Shown piece by piece: positions 1-7,613 of a DNA stretch of 8,792 nucleotides. Where the stretch lies: positions 1-8,792 of the forward strand of contig SLQN01000329.1 in the NCBI GenBank assembly GCA_007131465.1. Reading direction: 5' to 3'. How positions within the stretch are numbered: the stretch's first letter is position 1; each line of letters opens with the position of its first letter. The notes beneath the pieces were generated by a model. The model did not search any database and was not told the DNA's origin. It worked only from the letters and a program-made list of their open reading frames with translations. The stretch comes from Paracoccaceae bacterium (GTDB lineage: Bacteria > Pseudomonadota > Alphaproteobacteria > Rhodobacterales > Rhodobacteraceae). Made by a program: the position numbers and the translations under genes.

Positions 1-56
1 AGAAACCCGGCCCCGGCAACTGCAGCGCGCGCGCCCGGCGCAAGCAATTGCACCGA

Positions 57-641
57 TCAGCCCGCATCGGTGCGCCCGCGCCGATCATGGCGCAGATTGG
101 CATAAAGCACATGGTTACGCCAGCGTCCGTTGATCTGAAGATAGCTTTGCGCCACGCCTTCATATTTGAACCCCGTCCGTTCCAGCACCCCGCGCGAGGC
201 TGCATTCTCGGGCAGACAGGCGGCTTCGATCCGCGACAGGTCCATCTGCGTGAAGGCATGATGCACGACCGCCCCGATCGCTTCATGCATATAGCCTTGC
301 CGCACAAAAGGCGCGCCCACCCAGTAGCCCAAGGACCCCGCCTGTGCCGGGCCGCGCCGGATATTGTCCAGCGTGATCGCCCCGATCAGTGCGTCATCGT
401 CCTTACGCAGCAAAAACAGTGGCAAGGCCGTATCCGTTCGAAGACAGCGCGCCGCCCAGCTGACCCGATTGGTGAAGGCGCGCCGTGTCAGGTGGTCATT
501 CGACCATGTCGGCTCCCAGGGGGCCAGAAACCCCTCGGACTGACGGCGCAACGCCGACCATTGCCGGAAATCCCCATGCTGCGGCAGGCGCAGCACCATC
601 CGCTCGGTCACCAGTTGCAGCTTGCCACGCAGACCCAGCAT
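57..641 (-). CDS. GNAT-family N-acetyltransferase, RimJ/RimL type
   Basis: 194-residue protein of the GNAT fold, closest in pattern to RimJ/RimL enzymes that acetylate the N-terminal alpha-amino group of ribosomal proteins using acetyl-CoA. The N-terminus LVTERMVLRLP (10-20) is the usual opening strand of this group. GYWVGAPFVRQGYMHEAI (105-122) is motif A with the acetyl-CoA pyrophosphate loop (R114-Q-G-Y-M), and RIEAACLPENAASRGVLERTGF (138-158) is the RimJ-like 'N..S..vlE..GF' block. The actual substrate cannot be read from sequence; RimJ (protein uS5) is one option and another protein or small-molecule acceptor is possible. The ATG shares one base with the TGA of the upstream M16 gene (TGATG) and I see no good Shine-Dalgarno sequence before it, so translation probably depends on coupling. 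It is the last gene of the minus-strand run visible here. The 56 bases beyond its stop, up to the window edge, are very GC-rich and show no terminator I could defend. Confidence 0.87.
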   Translation of the reverse strand: MLGLRGKLQLVTERMVLRLPQHGDFRQWSALRRQSEGFLAPWEPTWSNDHLTRRAFTNRVSWAARCLRTDTALPLFLLRKDDDALIGAITLDNIRRGPAQAGSLGYWVGAPFVRQGYMHEAIGAVVHHAFTQMDLSRIEAACLPENAASRGVLERTGFKYEGVAQSYLQINGRWRNHVLYANLRHDRRGRTDAG

Positions 642-1903
642 CAGGCCGCCAGACGGGTGCTGAGTGCCGCGAGGCTCGGCGCGCTGTCAATCGGACCATA
701 AAGCGCCAAGGCAAGGCCGGAATGTTCGATCAACGCGGCCCCATGCACGCGCGCGGCGGCGGCGGTGACGGAGTCAATCCGCGCAGTCGCCTCGGACACA
801 TCAGGCACGCGGCCCCAGATCGACAACAGCTTGGCCAGCCGTTCCGCCCGAGCGGAAGGGCTTTCCAGCCCCATCAGCAAGCCCGCCTTCATCTGCGCGC
901 GGGCGCGGGCAACTTCGGCCTCGGACATGTCTTCGGCGGCACGTTTCAACTCGTCTATGGTCAGGACTGCCAGAGTGCCGATTTCCGCAGCCCCTGTGCC
1001 TGCATATATCGTGATCATGCCGGTATCACTATAGGCCGCGGATTGCGCGAAGACCGTGTAGCACAAGCCCTTGTCCTCGCGCAGGCGTTGGAACAGGCGC
1101 GAGGACATGCCGCCCCCCAGCGCCCCCGAAAAGACCTGCGATGTATAGAAATCCGCGTCCCGGTAATGCGGGGCTTCAAGCGCAAGCGCGAAATGCGCCT
1201 GTTCCAGCCCGCGCATTTCGCGCCGTTCCCCATTCGCGAAGCGCGCGCGCGCGACAGGTTGCGCCGCTTTGCTCGGCAGATGCGCGAATAGCGGCTCGGC
1301 CAGGCGCACAAGGCGGTCGTGATCCACTGCGCCCGCAGCCGACAGAATCATCTGCCCCGGCCCGTAATGCGACCCCACGAAGCCGCGCAGGTCGGCTTCG
1401 GTGAAACTCTCAACCCGCAAGGACGGTCCAAGGATCGAACGCCCGATAGGCTGGTCGGGATAGGCGGTTTCCTGCAACCAGTCAAAGATGATGTCATCGG
1501 GCGTGTCCAGTGTCTGCCCGATTTCCTGCAAGATGACCCCGCGCTCGACCTCGATCTCGCGCGCGTCAAAGGCCGGGTTGAGCACGATATCAGCGATGAT
1601 ATCCAGCGCCAGCGGCACATCGGGCCGCAGCACCCGGGCGTAATAGGCCGTCATCTCGCGCGAGGTATAGGCGTTGATATAGCCGCCCACATCCTCGATT
1701 TCCTCGGCAATCTGCAAGGCGCTGCGCCGGGCCGTGCCCTTGAAGGCCATATGTTCCAGAAAATGCGCAACGCCGTTCTGATCGCGGTGTTCATGGCGCG
1801 CGCCCGCTTCGATCCACAGCCCGATTGCCGCCGATTCCAGCCCCGGCATCGGTTCGGTGACAATCCGAAACCCGTTGGGCAGCGTGGTGATCTGAGTGCT
1901 CAT
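641..1903 (-). CDS. M16 family zinc metallopeptidase (processing-peptidase-like)
   Basis: 420-residue protease of the M16B class, related to the mitochondrial processing peptidase beta subunit and to PqqF/YmxG-type bacterial enzymes. The inverted zinc motif HxxEH is intact: H47-F-L-E50-H51 within 'AHFLEHMAFKGT'. The third ligand is E127 in 'ERGVILQEI', at the family spacing of 76 residues after H51, so the enzyme should be catalytically competent. The second half carries the usual M16 domain with 'GGGMSSRLFQRLREDKGLCYTVFA' (about 265-288), which includes the R and Y used in substrate binding. Length matches the family (about 420). No signal peptide is seen, so a cytoplasmic location is inferred; the substrate is unknown. 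The ATG overlaps the thrC stop by four bases (ATGA) and lacks a recognisable Shine-Dalgarno, indicating translational coupling to thrC. The thrC-M16 neighbour pair is, from memory, common in alphaproteobacteria; no functional link to threonine synthesis is evident. Confidence 0.93.
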   Translation of the reverse strand: MSTQITTLPNGFRIVTEPMPGLESAAIGLWIEAGARHEHRDQNGVAHFLEHMAFKGTARRSALQIAEEIEDVGGYINAYTSREMTAYYARVLRPDVPLALDIIADIVLNPAFDAREIEVERGVILQEIGQTLDTPDDIIFDWLQETAYPDQPIGRSILGPSLRVESFTEADLRGFVGSHYGPGQMILSAAGAVDHDRLVRLAEPLFAHLPSKAAQPVARARFANGERREMRGLEQAHFALALEAPHYRDADFYTSQVFSGALGGGMSSRLFQRLREDKGLCYTVFAQSAAYSDTGMITIYAGTGAAEIGTLAVLTIDELKRAAEDMSEAEVARARAQMKAGLLMGLESPSARAERLAKLLSIWGRVPDVSEATARIDSVTAAAARVHGAALIEHSGLALALYGPIDSAPSLAALSTRLAA

Positions 1904-3288
1904 GCTGCGCGCCGCTCACGGATCAGGGCCTGCACGGCGCGCAGGTCGTTCGGCAGGCGCGTCATGCGCTCGGGACGGTCGAACAGATCGGCCATGCGCG
2001 CGGGCAAGGCCGGGCGCTGTCCGGTCGCATCCTCGACAGCATCGGGAAACTTGGCCGGATGGGCCGTCGCCAGAGTGATCATCGGCGTGGCGCACAGATG
2101 CGCTTCGGCCACATGCACCCCCACTGCGGAATGCGGACACAACACCTCTCCCGTGGTCCGGGCAATGCGCGTGATCGTGGCCGATGTTTCCTCTTCCGAG
2201 GCGCGGCCCGACCCGAAACAGTCCCGCAGATATTCCAGCGCGCCCTGGCTGATCCGGAACCCGCCGCCTGCCTTGAGTTCGCCCATCAGTTGCGCCACAG
2301 CCCCCCCGTCGCGCCCATAGGCGTCAAACAGCGCGCGCTCGAAATTGGAGCTGACCTGAATGTCCATCGACGGGCTGATCGAGGGCTTGACCCCGTCGGT
2401 CACATACCCGCCCGAGCCCAGCGCGCGGTGCAGGATGTCATTGTGATTCGTTGCCACGACAAGGCTTTCAATCGCCAGCCCCATCTGGCGGGCAATGTAG
2501 CCGGCGAAGATATCGCCGAAATTGCCGGTGGGAACCGTGAAACTGACAGGCCGGTGCGGCGCACCGAGGCTGACAGCGGCAGAGAAGAAATAGACGACCT
2601 GCGCCAGCACCCGCGCCCAGTTGATCGAATTGACCCCGGCCAGATGCACGGAATCGCGGAAGTCGAAATCATTGAACATGTCCTTGACCAGCGCCTGGCA
2701 GGTGTCGAAATCGCCGTCAATCGCCAGCGCATGGACATTGCCCTCGGAAGGTGTGGTCATCTGGCGGCGCTGCACGTCCGAAACGCGGCCATGCGGATAG
2801 AGGATGAAGACATCCACGTTCTCCAAGCCACGAAACGCTTCGATTGCCGCAGATCCAGTATCGCCCGAGGTCGCGCCGACAATCGTGACCCGATTGCCCG
2901 AGCGTTGAAGCGATGCCTCAAACAACTGCCCGATCAGTTGCATGGCGAAATCCTTGAACGCCAGCGTGGGGCCGTGGAACAATTCCAGCAGGAAATGATT
3001 GGGGGCGAGTTGCTTGACAGGCGCGCGCGCCGGGTGGCCGAACCCGGCATAGGCGGTGTCGATCAGCCCGCGAAATTCTGCGTCAGAAAAGGTCTGGCCG
3101 ATGAACGGACGCATGATGGCGAAGGCCTGCTCCTCATAGCTTTGCCCCGCCAGCCCCGCAATTTCGGCCTGCGTCATCGGTGGCACATGCTCGGGCAGAT
3201 ACAGCCCGCCATCGCGCGCAAGCCCGGTCAGCATCGTCGCCTCAAACTCAAGCACCGGGGCCGCCCCGCGGGTGGAAATATACTGCAT
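1900..3288 (-). CDS. thrC: Threonine synthase
   Basis: PLP enzyme converting O-phospho-L-homoserine and water to L-threonine and phosphate, the last step of threonine synthesis, in the cytoplasm. From the chosen start it is 462 residues, the normal size of the bacterial long-form enzyme. The N-terminus 'MQYISTRG' followed by 'ARDGGLYLPE' is characteristic. The PLP lysine is K112 in 'HGPTLAFKDFAMQ'. 'GATSGDTGSAA' (138-148) and the glycine-rich cofactor phosphate loop 'PTGNFGDI' (253-260) are intact. An upstream in-frame ATG at 3378 would add 30 residues, but these overlap the SURF1 reading frame and are unlike any ThrC N-terminus. The ATG at 3288 has a GAAGGA Shine-Dalgarno ten bases upstream, so I take that start. 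The gene begins 14 bases after the SURF1 stop and its own stop overlaps the M16 start, placing a housekeeping biosynthetic gene inside the tail of the oxidase gene run. Confidence 0.97.
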   Translation of the reverse strand: MQYISTRGAAPVLEFEATMLTGLARDGGLYLPEHVPPMTQAEIAGLAGQSYEEQAFAIMRPFIGQTFSDAEFRGLIDTAYAGFGHPARAPVKQLAPNHFLLELFHGPTLAFKDFAMQLIGQLFEASLQRSGNRVTIVGATSGDTGSAAIEAFRGLENVDVFILYPHGRVSDVQRRQMTTPSEGNVHALAIDGDFDTCQALVKDMFNDFDFRDSVHLAGVNSINWARVLAQVVYFFSAAVSLGAPHRPVSFTVPTGNFGDIFAGYIARQMGLAIESLVVATNHNDILHRALGSGGYVTDGVKPSISPSMDIQVSSNFERALFDAYGRDGGAVAQLMGELKAGGGFRISQGALEYLRDCFGSGRASEEETSATITRIARTTGEVLCPHSAVGVHVAEAHLCATPMITLATAHPAKFPDAVEDATGQRPALPARMADLFDRPERMTRLPNDLRAVQALIRERRAA

Positions 3289-3298
3289 CTTTCGCCTG

Positions 3299-3304
3299 TC
3301 CTTC
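3299..3304 (-). promoter_or_regulatory. Shine-Dalgarno of thrC (decides the start)
   Basis: GAAGGA on the minus strand, ten bases before the ATG at 3288 and overlapping the SURF1 stop codon (3303-3305). It supports the 462-residue form of ThrC over the 492-residue extension starting at 3378. Ribosomes finishing SURF1 would terminate on top of this site, which favours coupled translation. Confidence 0.7.
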
Positions 3305-3983
3305 AGTCGCGTGGCGTCCTGATACGCCACAGAAAGAAAACTGTCATCCCCGCCCACGCAAGGGCCATCAAAAACCATTGCACCGCATAGCCCAGATGCG
3401 GGTCCGGGACGGTGACATTATAGACCGGGACGGGCTGAATGACCGGATGCACTGGGTTCGACTGGCGCAGGACGACAAGGGTTTCCTCGGTCTGCAACAA
3501 TTGCGCAAGCTCCGGCAGGTCGCGCCCGAAGGCCAGATTGCGGCCTGCGTCATAGGCTGGCGTGTGGCGGTTGGTGTCGCGCGGCCAGTGCAGGTTTCCG
3601 GCAAGCTGCGCGGCCTCGGTGCTGACCAGCGCAGATGCGGCGCGCGCAGCTTCGGGCAGAAAGCCGCGCTCGACAATAATACGCCGCCCGTCTGCGGCCT
3701 CGAAGGCCTGCAACAGGTGAAAGCCCGGCCCCTCGGTCCGCCGCGCCGCCATGACGAAGACATGATCGGGCAGAAAGCGGCCCGACAGTTCGACCGGCAG
3801 ATAGCGATCCGCCTCCGACACTGCCATCGGCAAAGGTTGCGGCGTCTCAAAAATGCGCGCTTCCATCTCGGCAATCAGCGCGGCCTTCTGGTCGGCTCGG
3901 TCAAGCTGCCACAGCCCCAAGGCCACAAGGACAGCGCAGCCTGCCAGCCCGAACAGGGTGGGAATGATCATGCGGCGAAGCAT
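3303..3983 (-). CDS. SURF1 family cytochrome oxidase assembly factor
   Basis: 226-residue inner-membrane protein of the SURF1/Shy1 family, which binds haem A and assists its insertion into oxidase subunit I. The family architecture is complete. There is one N-terminal membrane span (about 7-26) running into the hallmark 'LGLWQLDRADQK' (22-33), a periplasmic domain with 'VERGFLP' (104-110), and a C-terminal span (about 202-220) preceded by the hallmark 'PHLGYAVQWF' (195-204). Its place right after ctaE suggests the version dedicated to the aa3 cytochrome c oxidase (Surf1c in Paracoccus) rather than a quinol oxidase; that assignment is inferred from context. The start at 3983 has an AAAGG-type Shine-Dalgarno (within 3995-4002) about eleven bases upstream. 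A second ATG at 3971 (Met5) is possible but poorly spaced. A 79-base gap with a strong hairpin separates it from ctaE. Confidence 0.95.
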   Translation of the reverse strand: MLRRMIIPTLFGLAGCAVLVALGLWQLDRADQKAALIAEMEARIFETPQPLPMAVSEADRYLPVELSGRFLPDHVFVMAARRTEGPGFHLLQAFEAADGRRIIVERGFLPEAARAASALVSTEAAQLAGNLHWPRDTNRHTPAYDAGRNLAFGRDLPELAQLLQTEETLVVLRQSNPVHPVIQPVPVYNVTVPDPHLGYAVQWFLMALAWAGMTVFFLWRIRTPRD

Positions 3984-4011
3984 TGGCTACGTAACACCTT
4001 TCATACGCAAA

Positions 4012-4035
4012 GGCGCGCACCCCTCAGTGCGCGCC
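4012..4035 (-). terminator. Intercistronic hairpin after ctaE, weak terminator or 3'-end stabiliser
   Basis: Perfect 9-bp inverted repeat, GGCGCGCAC (4012-4020) and GTGCGCGCC (4027-4035), with a 6-base loop, lying 27 bases past the ctaE stop. On the minus strand the stem is followed by only TTT before mixed sequence, so it is a poor rho-independent terminator. Partial termination or protection of the upstream ctaE mRNA from 3' exonucleases is more likely. The Shine-Dalgarno of the SURF1 gene sits about ten bases after the stem. Confidence 0.55.
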
Positions 4036-4062
4036 CCTGCAAGATTGACCCGGGTTGAGGGC

Positions 4063-4866
4063 TTACATGCCCCAGATATAGACCGCGAAGAACAGGAACA
4101 ACCACACCACATCGACGAAATGCCAGTACCATGCGGCGGCTTCGAACCCGACATGGCGTTCCGCCGTGAAATGCCCTGCCCGCACGCGGAAATAGCACAC
4201 CGCCAGGAAGATCGTCCCGATGATGACATGCACGCCGTGAAAGCCCGTCGCCATGAAGAAATTTGCATAGAACACATCGCCCGCGAAATCATAGCCACGC
4301 TCGGTGATCAGATAGATGTACTCATAGCCTTGCAGGAGGGTGAAGGCGATGCCCAGAATCACCCCCAGCAGCAGGCCCCATTCGACATTCTTGCGGCTGC
4401 CGCCATGCACCAGTTCGTGATGCGCCCAGGTCACAGCGCAGCCCGACAGCAGCAGGACAAGAGTGTTTATCAGCGGCAGGTCGAACGCGTTCACCGCATA
4501 GACCACCGGCTGGACATATTCGGTCCCGACGTAAGTATACATCGGATACATGGCATGCTTGAAGAAGCTCCAGAACCAGGCCGCGAAGAACATGATTTCC
4601 GACATCACGAACAGGATGAACCCGTAGCGCAGGCCGAGGGTCACCACAGGCGTATGGTCGCCGGAATGCGATTCGACGATCACGTCCTTCCACCATTCAA
4701 ACATGACATAAAGGACGCCCGCGAACCCGGCCAGAAACAGCCAGGGCCCGCTGTCATTCATCCACAGGACCGCCCCGAACAGCATGACGAAGGCCGAGAC
4801 AGCGGCCACGAAGGGCCAGATGGATGGCGGCAGGACGTGATAATCGTGGTTCTTCGCGTTGGCCAT
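4063..4866 (-). CDS. ctaE: Cytochrome c oxidase subunit III (aa3 type)
   Basis: 267-residue integral membrane subunit with seven predicted spans, the expected size and topology for alphaproteobacterial and mitochondrial COX3. It binds subunit I, stabilises the enzyme against turnover inactivation and supports proton uptake. Diagnostic blocks are '[14 protein letters not shown]' at the N-terminus (6-19), '[14 protein letters not shown]' (86-99) with the conserved membrane glutamate E90, '[19 protein letters not shown]' (199-217) with H210 and H213, and '[19 protein letters not shown]' (241-259) near the C-terminus. The start at 4866 has a GAGGGA Shine-Dalgarno eight bases upstream, and the gene begins 41 bases after the ctaG stop. 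The gene is followed by a GC-rich hairpin. Subunit I is not encoded in the window. Confidence 0.98.
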   Translation of the reverse strand: MANAKNHDYHVLPPSIWPFVAAVSAFVMLFGAVLWMNDSGPWLFLAGFAGVLYVMFEWWKDVIVESHSGDHTPVVTLGLRYGFILFVMSEIMFFAAWFWSFFKHAMYPMYTYVGTEYVQPVVYAVNAFDLPLINTLVLLLSGCAVTWAHHELVHGGSRKNVEWGLLLGVILGIAFTLLQGYEYIYLITERGYDFAGDVFYANFFMATGFHGVHVIIGTIFLAVCYFRVRAGHFTAERHVGFEAAAWYWHFVDVVWLFLFFAVYIWGM

Positions 4867-4907
4867 GTGGTGTTTCCCTCAGGTAGGCTCGGATCTTTTG
4901 CGCGAGT

Positions 4908-5489
4908 TCAGTTTGTCATTGCGGGATCGGGCGCGACATAGTCGGCCGGGATCTCGGTGGCATGGAACGTGTAGGACAAGGTGATCGTATGCGTCCCACG
5001 GGCATCGCGGTCTAGGATGATATCGGGATCAACGAAATAGGTCACCGGCATCAGCACCGTCTCGCCGGGTTGCAAGACCTGCAACTCGAAGCAGAAACAG
5101 TCGATCTTGGTGAAGAAGCGCCCCGCCTCGTAGGGGGACACGTTATAGCTGGCTGTCCCGGCAATCGGCGTGTCCGTGGGATTATGCGCTTCGTAGAAGG
5201 CCAGCCCGACCTCGCCGATTTTTATCTCGCTGACACGCTCGACAGGGCGGAAATTCCACGGAAATTCACGCGCAACCGAGGCGTCGAACCGCACACGCAT
5301 TGTCTGGTCGAGCACAACCCCGGTCGCAGCGCTTGCGGTGTTGGTCGTCCCGCCGTAACCTGTCACCCGGCAGAACAGGTCATAAAGCGGCACGGCCGCC
5401 CAGCCCATTGCGCCCATGAACAGAACAACTGCCGTTGTCTGCGCGGCTGTCTTCTGAATACCGGAAAGTCTGTTCCAGATAGCGATCAT
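4908..5489 (-). CDS. ctaG: Cytochrome c oxidase assembly protein CtaG (Cox11)
   Basis: 193-residue Cox11-type copper chaperone needed to build the CuB centre of oxidase subunit I. It has one N-terminal membrane anchor (about 15-36) and a periplasmic immunoglobulin-like domain. Family signatures are present in order: '[16 protein letters not shown]' (34-49) with the conserved C40, 'WNFRP' (78-82), '[18 protein letters not shown]' (126-143) with the copper-binding CxCF pair C131/C133, and '[11 protein letters not shown]' (147-157). Its ATG overlaps the stop of the 66-codon gene upstream by four bases (ATGA), with a GAGG-type Shine-Dalgarno about eleven bases ahead. This is the Cox11 family, not the unrelated CtaG of Bacillus (caa3_CtaG). 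Confidence 0.97.
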   Translation of the reverse strand: MIAIWNRLSGIQKTAAQTTAVVLFMGAMGWAAVPLYDLFCRVTGYGGTTNTASAATGVVLDQTMRVRFDASVAREFPWNFRPVERVSEIKIGEVGLAFYEAHNPTDTPIAGTASYNVSPYEAGRFFTKIDCFCFELQVLQPGETVLMPVTYFVDPDIILDRDARGTHTITLSYTFHATEIPADYVAPDPAMTN

Positions 5490-5686
5490 CTTTGCGGAAA
5501 CCTCACATTGTCAGGGTCCATGGCAGGGCGGTACGAATGGTCGTAGGCTTGCAAGGCCCCCCCACCGGAAACCTTGGCGATGGTCAGCCCGAACACCAGC
5601 GCGATGAAGGCCACCAGTACGACCGCCAGCCCGATATTGCGCCCAGCGCGACGCCGGTGCAGGTCATGTTCGCGGGTGATGGCCAT
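5486..5686 (-). CDS. Small single-span membrane protein between ctaB and ctaG (CoxF-like position)
   Basis: 66-residue protein with a basic, cytoplasmic-looking N-terminus (residues 1-16: five arginines and two histidines), one hydrophobic span (about 18-37, [20 protein letters not shown]) and a short, probably periplasmic tail ending '[19 protein letters not shown]'. The reading frame is well supported: a textbook GGAGGTG Shine-Dalgarno (5692-5698) lies inside the end of ctaB, five bases before the ATG. The start shares one base with the ctaB stop, and its stop overlaps the ctaG start by four bases. Small ORFs sit at this position in many alphaproteobacterial cta/cox clusters and are variously labelled CoxF or hypothetical oxidase assembly proteins; whether this one is homologous I cannot prove by eye. 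No cysteine or copper motif is present. By position it probably assists CtaG or oxidase assembly, possibly as a small partner subunit; the function is unproven. Confidence 0.85.
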   Translation of the reverse strand: MAITREHDLHRRRAGRNIGLAVVLVAFIALVFGLTIAKVSGGGALQAYDHSYRPAMDPDNVRFPQR

Positions 5687-6675
5687 CAGAACACCTCCAG
5701 AATATGGAATTGCGCGGCGAATTGTGCGTAGGCCGGTATCAGCGCCAGCACCCTTTCGGCCAGAATCGCGCCGAAAAGCACGAACAGATAGGCCAGCGAA
5801 AACCGGAACACGCGCTTCTCGGTCGCATAACTGTCGGCTTCGGCCCGCGCCTCATCGCGCCGCCAGATGGCAACCGCGCCTTGCACGAACATCAGGTTCA
5901 GACCCAGTGCCAGCGTCAGATAAACTGGCCCGCCAATGCTGGTAAATCCTGCGGCCAGCGCAAAAGGCACAAGGGCGATGGTATAGACAAGGATATGCGC
6001 CCGGGTGGCCTTGCGGCCATGGGTGACTGTCAGCATCGGCACATTAGCCTTGTGATAGTCGCTTTTCATGAACAGCGCCAAGGCCCAGAAATGCGGCGGG
6101 GTCCACATGAAGATCAGCATGAACATCAGGCAAGCTTCAAGGCTGACATGGCCCGTCACGGCAACCCAGCCGATCATCGGGGGGAAGGCGCCGGCAGCGC
6201 CGCCGATCACAATGTTCTGTGGTGTCGCCCGCTTGAGCCACATCGAATATATCACGGCATAGAAGAAGATCGTGAAGGCCAGAAGCGCCGCCGCGAGCGC
6301 ATTCGTCGCCAGCCACAGCATGATCACCGAGATCCCCGACAGCGCGAATCCCAGCGCCATTGCCTCGGAGGGTGCGATCTTTCCCGCCGGAATCGGGCGG
6401 CGCGAAGTGCGCTTCATGATCCGGTCGATATCGGCGTCCCACCACATGTTCAGCGCGCCGGACGCCCCGGCCCCCAACGCGATGAAGATGATGGCCGCAA
6501 GCGCCTCGATCGGGTGCAGCGCCCCCGGCGCGACCAGAAGCCCCACCAGCGCCGTGAACACCACCAGCGACATGACGCGCGGCTTCAGCAGGGCGACATA
6601 ATCCCCGAACTGCGCCTCGCCGGTTTCGGCAAGCGGCGCAGCGGCCTTGGGAACATCGACGCGAACATCTGTCAT
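5686..6675 (-). CDS. ctaB: Protoheme IX farnesyltransferase (haem O synthase)
   Basis: 329-residue polytopic membrane enzyme of the UbiA prenyltransferase superfamily. It adds the farnesyl group of farnesyl diphosphate to the 2-vinyl of protohaem to make haem O, the precursor of haem A used by aa3 oxidase. '[22 protein letters not shown]' (29-50) is the typical first loop and span. The catalytic magnesium-diphosphate motif is N76-xxx-D80-xxx-D84 in '[23 protein letters not shown]', with the family residues M87, R89, T90, R93 and P94. A second conserved loop, '[23 protein letters not shown]' (about 193-215), carries the YxxAxxPM pattern seen in CtaB. The start at 6675 has an AAGG Shine-Dalgarno about eight bases upstream. 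It lies 46 bases after ctaC, across a strong hairpin, and runs directly into the small membrane-protein gene. The last enzyme for haem A (CtaA) is not in the window. Confidence 0.98.
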   Translation of the reverse strand: MTDVRVDVPKAAAPLAETGEAQFGDYVALLKPRVMSLVVFTALVGLLVAPGALHPIEALAAIIFIALGAGASGALNMWWDADIDRIMKRTSRRPIPAGKIAPSEAMALGFALSGISVIMLWLATNALAAALLAFTIFFYAVIYSMWLKRATPQNIVIGGAAGAFPPMIGWVAVTGHVSLEACLMFMLIFMWTPPHFWALALFMKSDYHKANVPMLTVTHGRKATRAHILVYTIALVPFALAAGFTSIGGPVYLTLALGLNLMFVQGAVAIWRRDEARAEADSYATEKRVFRFSLAYLFVLFGAILAERVLALIPAYAQFAAQFHILEVF

Positions 6676-6695
6676 CTGGCTACCTTGTCAGCAGT

Positions 6696-6720
6696 GGCGC
6701 GGCGCAAAGCGCCCCGCGCC
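6696..6720 (-). other. Intercistronic hairpin between ctaC and ctaB
   Basis: GC-only stem: GGCGCGG (6696-6702) pairs with CCGCGCC (6714-6720), continued by CGC (6703-6705) with GCG (6709-6711). This gives ten base pairs, a 3-base loop and a 2-base bulge. It begins one base after the ctaC stop codon on the minus strand. No T-run follows, so it is not a standard terminator. It could block 3' exonucleases and keep ctaC mRNA more abundant than the mRNA of the assembly gene ctaB. Pairing is seen in the sequence; the role is inferred. Confidence 0.55.
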
Positions 6721-6721
6721 C

Positions 6722-7597
6722 TCAGTCGGCCTGTGCAACCTCGATATGACGCTGCATCCATTCGGGTGCGGCGGCCAGATCAGCGCCTTGCCGTTCGAGC
6801 CACGCGATGTATTCGGCTTCGCTCACCACCTTCACGGTGATAGGCATGTAAGCGTGGTTGATGCCGCAGAGTTCCGAACACTGGCCGAAATAGATCCCCT
6901 CTTCTTCGGCATTGAACCACAATTCCGCGAGCCTGCCGGGAATGCCGTCCTGTTTCACGCCGAAGGCTGGCACGGTCCAGGCATGGATCACATCCCCAGC
7001 CGTCACCTGCAACACGACGTTGCGCCCGACAGGGACCACCATCGCCGTGTCGGTCGCCAGCAAATACAGATCATCAGTGTAGCCATAGTCTGCCAACTGG
7101 TCACGTTCGAGCATGAATTGCGAGAACTGCACACCATGATCGACATATTCATAGTCCCAATACCATTGCAGACCTGTCGCCTTGATGGTGACATCGGCCT
7201 CGGGCATGATCTGCTGATGGCGCAGCGCCGGGAAGGTGAACACTGCGATCACAAGGAGGATCAGCGCCGGGATCACGGTCCACGCGACCTCGATAGGAGT
7301 GTTATGGGTGAAGCGCGCGGGCTCGGGATTGGCCTTGCGATTATGGAACACGATCACCCAGATCAGCAACGCGGTCACAAAAAGAGTGATCGGCACGATA
7401 ATCCACAAAAGCAGATTGTCCAGAAACACCACCTCGCGTGCCAAGGCCGTGTAGGGCGTTTGCAGCCCGGTTGCATCGGGCACGGGCGCGCCCAGCACCG
7501 GCAGGGTTGGCAGCAGGTCATCAGCGGCTGCAGCATGGGCAGCAAGCCCTGTCACGATTGCGGCCAGAGGCGAGGAGGCATAGAGAAATCGCATCAT
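6722..7597 (-). CDS. ctaC: Cytochrome c oxidase subunit II (aa3 type)
   Basis: 291-residue CuA-bearing subunit that accepts electrons from cytochrome c in the periplasm. The N-terminus 'MMRFLYASSPLAAIVTGLAAHAAAA' is a signal peptide with likely cleavage after residue 24 or 25. Two membrane spans follow (about 60-83 and 104-124), then the cupredoxin domain. All CuA ligands are present: H205, C240, E242, C244, H248 and M251, each exactly 24 higher than the Paracoccus denitrificans mature numbers (H181, C216, E218, C220, H224, M227). W145 in 'GLQWYWDYEY' matches the electron-entry tryptophan W121 by the same offset. No C-terminal haem-c domain is fused, so this is aa3 rather than caa3. The Shine-Dalgarno is weak (GGGA near 7602-7605) and is better spaced for the second Met (7594), so the start is uncertain by one codon. 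It heads the minus-strand gene run. Confidence 0.98.
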   Translation of the reverse strand: MMRFLYASSPLAAIVTGLAAHAAAADDLLPTLPVLGAPVPDATGLQTPYTALAREVVFLDNLLLWIIVPITLFVTALLIWVIVFHNRKANPEPARFTHNTPIEVAWTVIPALILLVIAVFTFPALRHQQIMPEADVTIKATGLQWYWDYEYVDHGVQFSQFMLERDQLADYGYTDDLYLLATDTAMVVPVGRNVVLQVTAGDVIHAWTVPAFGVKQDGIPGRLAELWFNAEEEGIYFGQCSELCGINHAYMPITVKVVSEAEYIAWLERQGADLAAAPEWMQRHIEVAQAD

Positions 7598-7613
7598 CTG
7601 TTCCCGTTATTAT

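Noticed and set aside
1..56. GC-rich stretch after the GNAT stop as a terminator
   Set aside because: Only very short self-complementary GC blocks, no stable stem with a loop and T-run could be drawn before the window edge.
3289..3378. 30-residue N-terminal extension of ThrC
   Set aside because: Overlaps the SURF1 C-terminal coding region in another frame, lacks family similarity, and the internal ATG has the proper Shine-Dalgarno.
2059..3390. 443-codon plus-strand open frame opposite thrC
   Set aside because: Arg/His/Gly-rich composition with no recognisable domain, fully antisense to a certain thrC; a shadow caused by high G+C at third positions.
3853..4941. 362-codon plus-strand open frame opposite SURF1/ctaE
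   Set aside because: Spans two certain genes and their intergenic hairpin in antisense, His/Gln/Arg-rich, no family signature.
5704..6840. 378-codon plus-strand open frame opposite ctaB
   Set aside because: Low-complexity, charged translation opposite a polytopic membrane protein with intact catalytic motifs; antisense artefact.
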